Origin: Zygnema cylindricum
Lineage: Eukaryota; Streptophyta; Zygnematophyceae; Zygnematales; Zygnemataceae
Length of the DNA: 64,000 nt
Assembly (NCBI GenBank): GCA_037447655.1
Contig: JBBHKE010003436.1
Coordinates: 64,001 to 128,000 of the forward strand
Direction: 5' to 3'
Shown: piece by piece, positions 61,465 to 64,000 of the stretch
How positions within the stretch are numbered: position 1 is the first letter of the stretch
How the letters are laid out: the number at the start of each line of letters is the position of its first letter
Made by a program: the position numbers and the translations under genes
Notes under the pieces: model-generated
Seen by the model: only the letters and a program-made list of their open reading frames with translations
Database searches by the model: none
What the model was told of the DNA's origin: nothing

Positions 61465-64000
61465 ATTACACAAATAATTACCGATAACAAGAAATATTAC
61501 CTTAGTTACGCAAAAATGTTTGAGCTAAGAAGAATTGTGACCTAAATTACACGAACAGTTAGGGATAACAGGAATTGTTCTCTAAATTACACAAAATTGT
61601 TTGCGCAAACATGAATAGTTACCTAACTTACGCAAATTTTAGCGATGACAAGAATTGTTACCGAACTTACACAAATTGTTACCGCTAACAAGGATTGTTA
61701 CCTAACTTACACAAACTGCTAGCAGTAACAACAATGGTTACCTAACTTACACAAACTGTTAGCAATAACAAGAATGGTTACCTAACTTACACAAACAATA
61801 AGCAATAAAAAGAATTTTTACCTAAACTACACAAACTGTTAGCGATAACAAGAATTGTTACCTAAGTTACACAAAATATTAGCGAAACAAGAATTGTTAT
61901 CTAAATTACACAAACTGTTTGCGCTAATAAGAATTTTAACTGAACATACACAAACTTTTAGCGCTAAAAATAATGGTTATCTACCTTACACAAACTGTTA
62001 GCGACAAAAAAGAATTTTTCCCTAAATTACACAAACTGTTAGCGATAACAAGAATTGTTACCTAAGTTACACAAACAATTAGCGATAACAAGAATTGTGA
62101 CCTAAATTACACAAATTGTCAGCGATAACAGAAATTGTTATCTAACTTACACAAACTGTTAGTGCTAAAAATAACTGTTACCAAACTTACGCAAACTGTT
62201 TGCGATAACAAAAATTGTTACCTAACTTACACAAATCGTTTGCGCTAATATAAATTGTTACCTAACTTACTCAAACTGTTTGCGCTAAAAGGAATTGTTT
62301 CCTAACTTACGCAAACAGTAAGCCATAACAGGGTTTGTTATCTATCTTACACAAACTATTTGCGCTAACAAAAATTATTACATAACTTACGCAAACTATT
62401 TACGATAACAGGGTTTGTTATAACTTACACAAACAGTTAGGGATAACATGAATTGTTACCTAAAAAACACAAACCGTTAGCGCTAACAATAATGGTTACC
62501 TAACTTACACAAACTGATAGAGCTAACACAAATTGTTACCTAACTTACACAAACCCTTAGCGCTAACAGAAAAAATTATCTAACTTACAAAAACTGTTAG
62601 CGATAAAAAGAGTTGTTACCTAAATTACACAAACAGATAGCGATCTCAAAAATTGTGACCTAACTTACACAAACCGTTAGCGATAACAATAAATATTAAC
62701 TATCTTACACAAACTGTTTGAGCTAACAGGGATTGTTAACCACTTACACAAACTGTTAGCGATAACAATAATTTTTACCTAAATTACACAAACAGTTAGC
62801 GATAACAAAAAATTGTTATCTAAATTACACAAACTGTTTGCGCTAACAGGAATTGTTACCTAAATTACACAAACTGTTAGCGCTAACATAAATGGTTACC
62901 TAACTTCCATAAATTATTAGCGATATCAAGAATTGTTATCTAACTTACAGAAACTGTTTGCGCTAACAAAAATTGTTACATAACTTACGCAAACTATTAG
63001 CGATAACAAGGTTTGTTATCTAACTTCCACAAACAGTTAGCGATAACAAGAATTGTTACCTAAGAACACAAATTGTTTGCGCTAACAATAATGGATACTT
63101 AAGTTACACAAACTGTTAGAGATAATAAGAATTGTTACCAAAATTACATAAACAGTTAGCGATCTGAATAATTGTTACCTAACTTACACAAACGGTTAGC
63201 GATAACAAGAATTGTTACCTAAATTACACAACAGTTAGCGATAACATGATTTGTTATCTAAATTACACAAAACTTTTTGCCCAAACATGAATAGTTACCT
63301 AACTTACTCAAATTCTAGCGATAAGAAGAATTGTTACCTAACTTACACAAACTGTTTTGCTCACAGGGATTGTTACCTAACTTACACAAAATTTTAGCAA
63401 TAACAAGAATGGTAACGTAATTTACACAAACAATTAGCGATAAAACGAATTTTTACCTAAACTACACATACTGTTAGCGATAACAAGAATTGTTACCTAA
63501 GTTACACAAAATATTAGCGAAAACAAGAATTGTTACCTAAATTACACAAACAGTTAGCGATAACAGGAATTGTTATCTAAATTACACAAATTGTTAGCGC
63601 TAACAAGAATGGTTATCTAACTTACACAAACTGTTAGCGATAAAAATAATTCTTACCTAAATTACACAAACTGTTAGCGATTACAAGAATTGTGACCTAA
63701 ATAGCACAAATTGTTAGCGATAACAAGAATTGTTATCTAACTTACACAAACTGTTAGCGCTAAAAAGAATTGTTACCAAACTTACTCAAACTGTTACCGA
63801 TAACAAGAAATGTAACCTAACTTACACAAACTGTTTGCGCTAACAAAAATTGTTTCCTTACTTACACAAATCGTTTGCGCTAACAAAAATTGTTACCAAA
63901 CTTACGCAAACTGTTACCGATAACAAGAAATGTTACCTAACTTACACAAACTGTTAGCGCTAACAAAAATTGTTACCTAACTTACACAAATCGTTTGCGC

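Larger units (their letters stand above)
57171..64000. repeat. satellite array D, 40-bp unit, about 170 copies, open to the right
   Basis: Orientation as in array A (TTACACAAACTGTTAGCG). The cores are a mixture of AGCGCTAAC, AGCGATAAC and TGCGCTAAC. The linker is mostly GTTACCTAACTTACAC or GTTATCTAAATTACAC. It begins with GGAATTG directly after TTAATTAAA at the gene flank. It contains a 954-bp duplicated block and local three-unit repeats near the right edge (63771-63840 recurring at 63891-63960). Confidence 0.95.

Noticed and set aside
57171-64000. Telomere-like repeats
   Set aside because: Words such as TTAGGTTAC recall telomere units, but the period is 40 bases and the plant telomere unit TTTAGGG is not tandemly repeated here.

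Overview
The window is AT-rich nuclear DNA of a land plant. The plant origin rests on one spliced gene for a chloroplast PsbP-domain protein (51,996-56,866) and on LTR-retrotransposon primer sites that match a plant-type initiator-Met tRNA half. I cannot name the species. About 85% of the window is repeats: Ty1/copia-type LTR retrotransposons fill most of 1-41 kb, and a 40-bp tandem satellite forms four arrays totalling about 15.5 kb. The setting looks like heterochromatin, for example pericentromeric.

Layout. 1-3,235: left-truncated copia element on the minus strand. 3,236-5,129 and 10,504-11,211: two halves of one non-pol stretch, split by a complete minus-strand copia element (5,135-10,498; 625-bp LTRs; duplicated target TGTCC). 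11,212-22,527: two plus-strand copia units in tandem sharing three LTRs. 22,528-24,274: satellite array A. 24,275-41,049: two further copia units (X1, X2) in tandem; a complete element Y (30,433-36,171; duplicated target CAAAT) is nested in their shared LTR. 41,087-46,527: satellite array B. 46,528-48,996: mosaic of minus-strand gag and pol fragments and truncated LTRs. 48,997-50,445: satellite array C. 50,446-51,112: solo LTR. 51,113-51,160: about one satellite unit. 51,161-57,170: the PsbP-domain gene and its flanks. 57,171-64,000: satellite array D, running off the window.

The most informative structural point is that the target duplications fix the LTR ends. Those ends show that the gag start codon lies inside the LTR (7-31 codons are LTR-encoded) and that the primer binding site is a half-tRNA-iMet type which itself encodes the next gag residues (Val-Met-Gly). 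Every LTR copy, including solo ones, therefore carries a promoter, a leader and a gag start. All polyproteins here are broken by stops and frameshifts. The tandem copies share many of the same lesions, so they were multiplied after they had decayed or were moved by proteins supplied in trans.

The PsbP-domain gene keeps canonical introns but has TAA where relatives have Gln. The conserved C-terminus continues in frame for 38 codons after that stop. The gene block is bordered on both sides by satellite in the same orientation and nearly in register, as if about 6 kb of genic DNA sits inside one satellite monomer. It may be a transposed, recently damaged copy.
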